DNA of 5,467 nt from Prevotella sp. CAG:732 (GTDB taxonomy: Bacteria > Bacteroidota > Bacteroidia > Bacteroidales > Bacteroidaceae): NCBI GenBank assembly GCA_000436035.1, contig FR893285.1, forward strand, positions 26,617-32,083. The letters run 5' to 3'. Position numbers and translations under genes: made by a program. The notes below the pieces were generated by a model. The model was given only the letters and a program-made list of their open reading frames with translations. It made no database searches and had not been told where the DNA came from. Below are positions 4,898-5,467 of the stretch, piece after piece. Each line of letters begins with the position of its first letter. Within the stretch, counting starts at the first letter, position 1.

Positions 4898-5467
4898 TTA
4901 TTTAGAGTACAACTCAACGATTAACTGCTCCTTAATATTCTCAGGGATGTCGGCACGCTCTGGCTTGTGCAAGAACTTACCACTCTTAGAATTATCGTCC
5001 CACTCAATCCAAGGATATTTGCTATGATTGAAACCAGCAAGTGCTGCCTCGATAACTTCGAGAGACTTAGACTTCTCACGAACACCAACAACCATACCTG
5101 GCTTAACAGCGAAAGAAGGAATGTTAACTACCTTACCATCAACAACGATGTGCTTGTGACCTACCAACTGACGAGCAGCAGCACGAGTTGGAGCGATACC
5201 CAAACGGAAAACAACGTTGTCAAGACGGCTCTCAAGGTTTTGGAGAAGGACCTCACCAGTAATACCATCAGCCTTAGCTGCTTTATCAAACATATTACGG
5301 AACTGACGCTCTAATACACCATAAGTATATTTAGCTTTCTGCTTCTCTGCCAACATGACACCATACTCAGACATCTTTCTACGACGGCTGTTGCCATGCT
5401 GTCCAGGAGGGAAGTTTCTCTTGGACAAAACTTTGTCTGCGCCGAAGATTGGCTCACCAAAACGACG
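4898..5467 (-). CDS. rpsD: 30S ribosomal protein S4 (lacks about 12 N-terminal residues; runs off right edge)
   Basis: S4 binds 16S rRNA early in 30S assembly; in E. coli it also represses translation of its operon from a leader outside this window. The frame is open from the window edge (RRFGEPIFGADKVLSKRNF) through 189 codons to TAA at 4898-4900. The TTG at 5428 lies inside the protein and is not the start; family members have about 12 further residues, giving roughly 201 in total. Key segments are PPGQHGNSRRRKMSEYG, YGVLERQFRNMF and the S4 RNA-binding domain (SRLDNVVFRLGIAPTRAAAR, then GHKHIVVDGKVVNI), ending KPERADIPENIKEQL and VELYSK. The visible part has no Cys, so this is a zinc-free form. 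Upstream genes in Bacteroidetes are normally rpsM and rpsK. Confidence 0.98.
   Translation of the reverse strand, partial: RRFGEPIFGADKVLSKRNFPPGQHGNSRRRKMSEYGVMLAEKQKAKYTYGVLERQFRNMFDKAAKADGITGEVLLQNLESRLDNVVFRLGIAPTRAAARQLVGHKHIVVDGKVVNIPSFAVKPGMVVGVREKSKSLEVIEAALAGFNHSKYPWIEWDDNSKSGKFLHKPERADIPENIKEQLIVELYSK

Noticed and set aside
5426..5428. TTG as an S4 start codon
   Set aside because: The upstream codons RRFGEPIFGADKV are conserved S4 sequence, so the TTG encodes an internal Leu and the true start lies beyond the window.

Overview
The window looks like a chromosomal segment of a Bacteroidales bacterium, most likely Prevotella or a close relative such as Segatella. Three things point there. 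Three intergenic sites match the Bacteroidetes vegetative promoter (-7 box TAnnTTTG, each followed by CA). The ribosomal genes have A/T-rich leaders without Shine-Dalgarno sites. The S4, L17 (with a long Ala/Glu/Pro tail) and alpha-subunit sequences are of Bacteroidetes type. The genus call rests on recognition, not on a database search.

Layout from left to right. (1) Positions 1-1282, minus strand: the first 427 codons of a large protein with two tandem receiver-like domains, recognised as the N-terminal part of the Bacteroidetes PEP synthase / pyruvate-phosphate-dikinase-like family; its catalytic part lies outside the window. (2) Positions 1283-1467: a divergent promoter region with one -7 box per strand, a palindrome over the rightward -7 box and a perfect 10-bp leader hairpin. 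(3) Positions 1468-2160, plus strand: a secreted RlpA-like double-psi beta-barrel protein with Gln at the expected catalytic Glu and a repeat-bearing Lys/Ser/His-rich tail. (4) Positions 2161-2358: a convergent gap with a 34-codon in-frame continuation beyond the rlpA stop and a cluster of AGGGTGAAG repeats able to form two mutually exclusive hairpins. (5) Positions 2359-3204, minus strand: a glycine-zipper lipoprotein with a canonical EF-hand loop. (6) Positions 3205-3360: the lipoprotein promoter and the terminator of the upstream operon. (7) Positions 3361-5467, minus strand: rpsD-rpoA-rplQ, the end of the alpha ribosomal operon, with rpsD cut by the window edge.

The right half is core gene-expression machinery (small-subunit assembly protein S4, RNA polymerase alpha, large-subunit protein L17) in conserved order, closed by a strong intrinsic terminator. 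The two envelope genes (RlpA-like and lipoprotein) converge on the repeat-rich gap but have separate promoters, so a shared function is not shown. The PEP-synthase-like gene and rlpA are divergent and could be co-regulated through their shared 185-bp region. No mobile element, CRISPR array, tRNA or rRNA was seen. I found no clear new multi-gene system. The most unusual points are the Glu-to-Gln change in RlpA, the receiver insertion in the PEP-synthase-like protein, the EF-hand/glycine-zipper lipoprotein and the switch-like repeat cluster.
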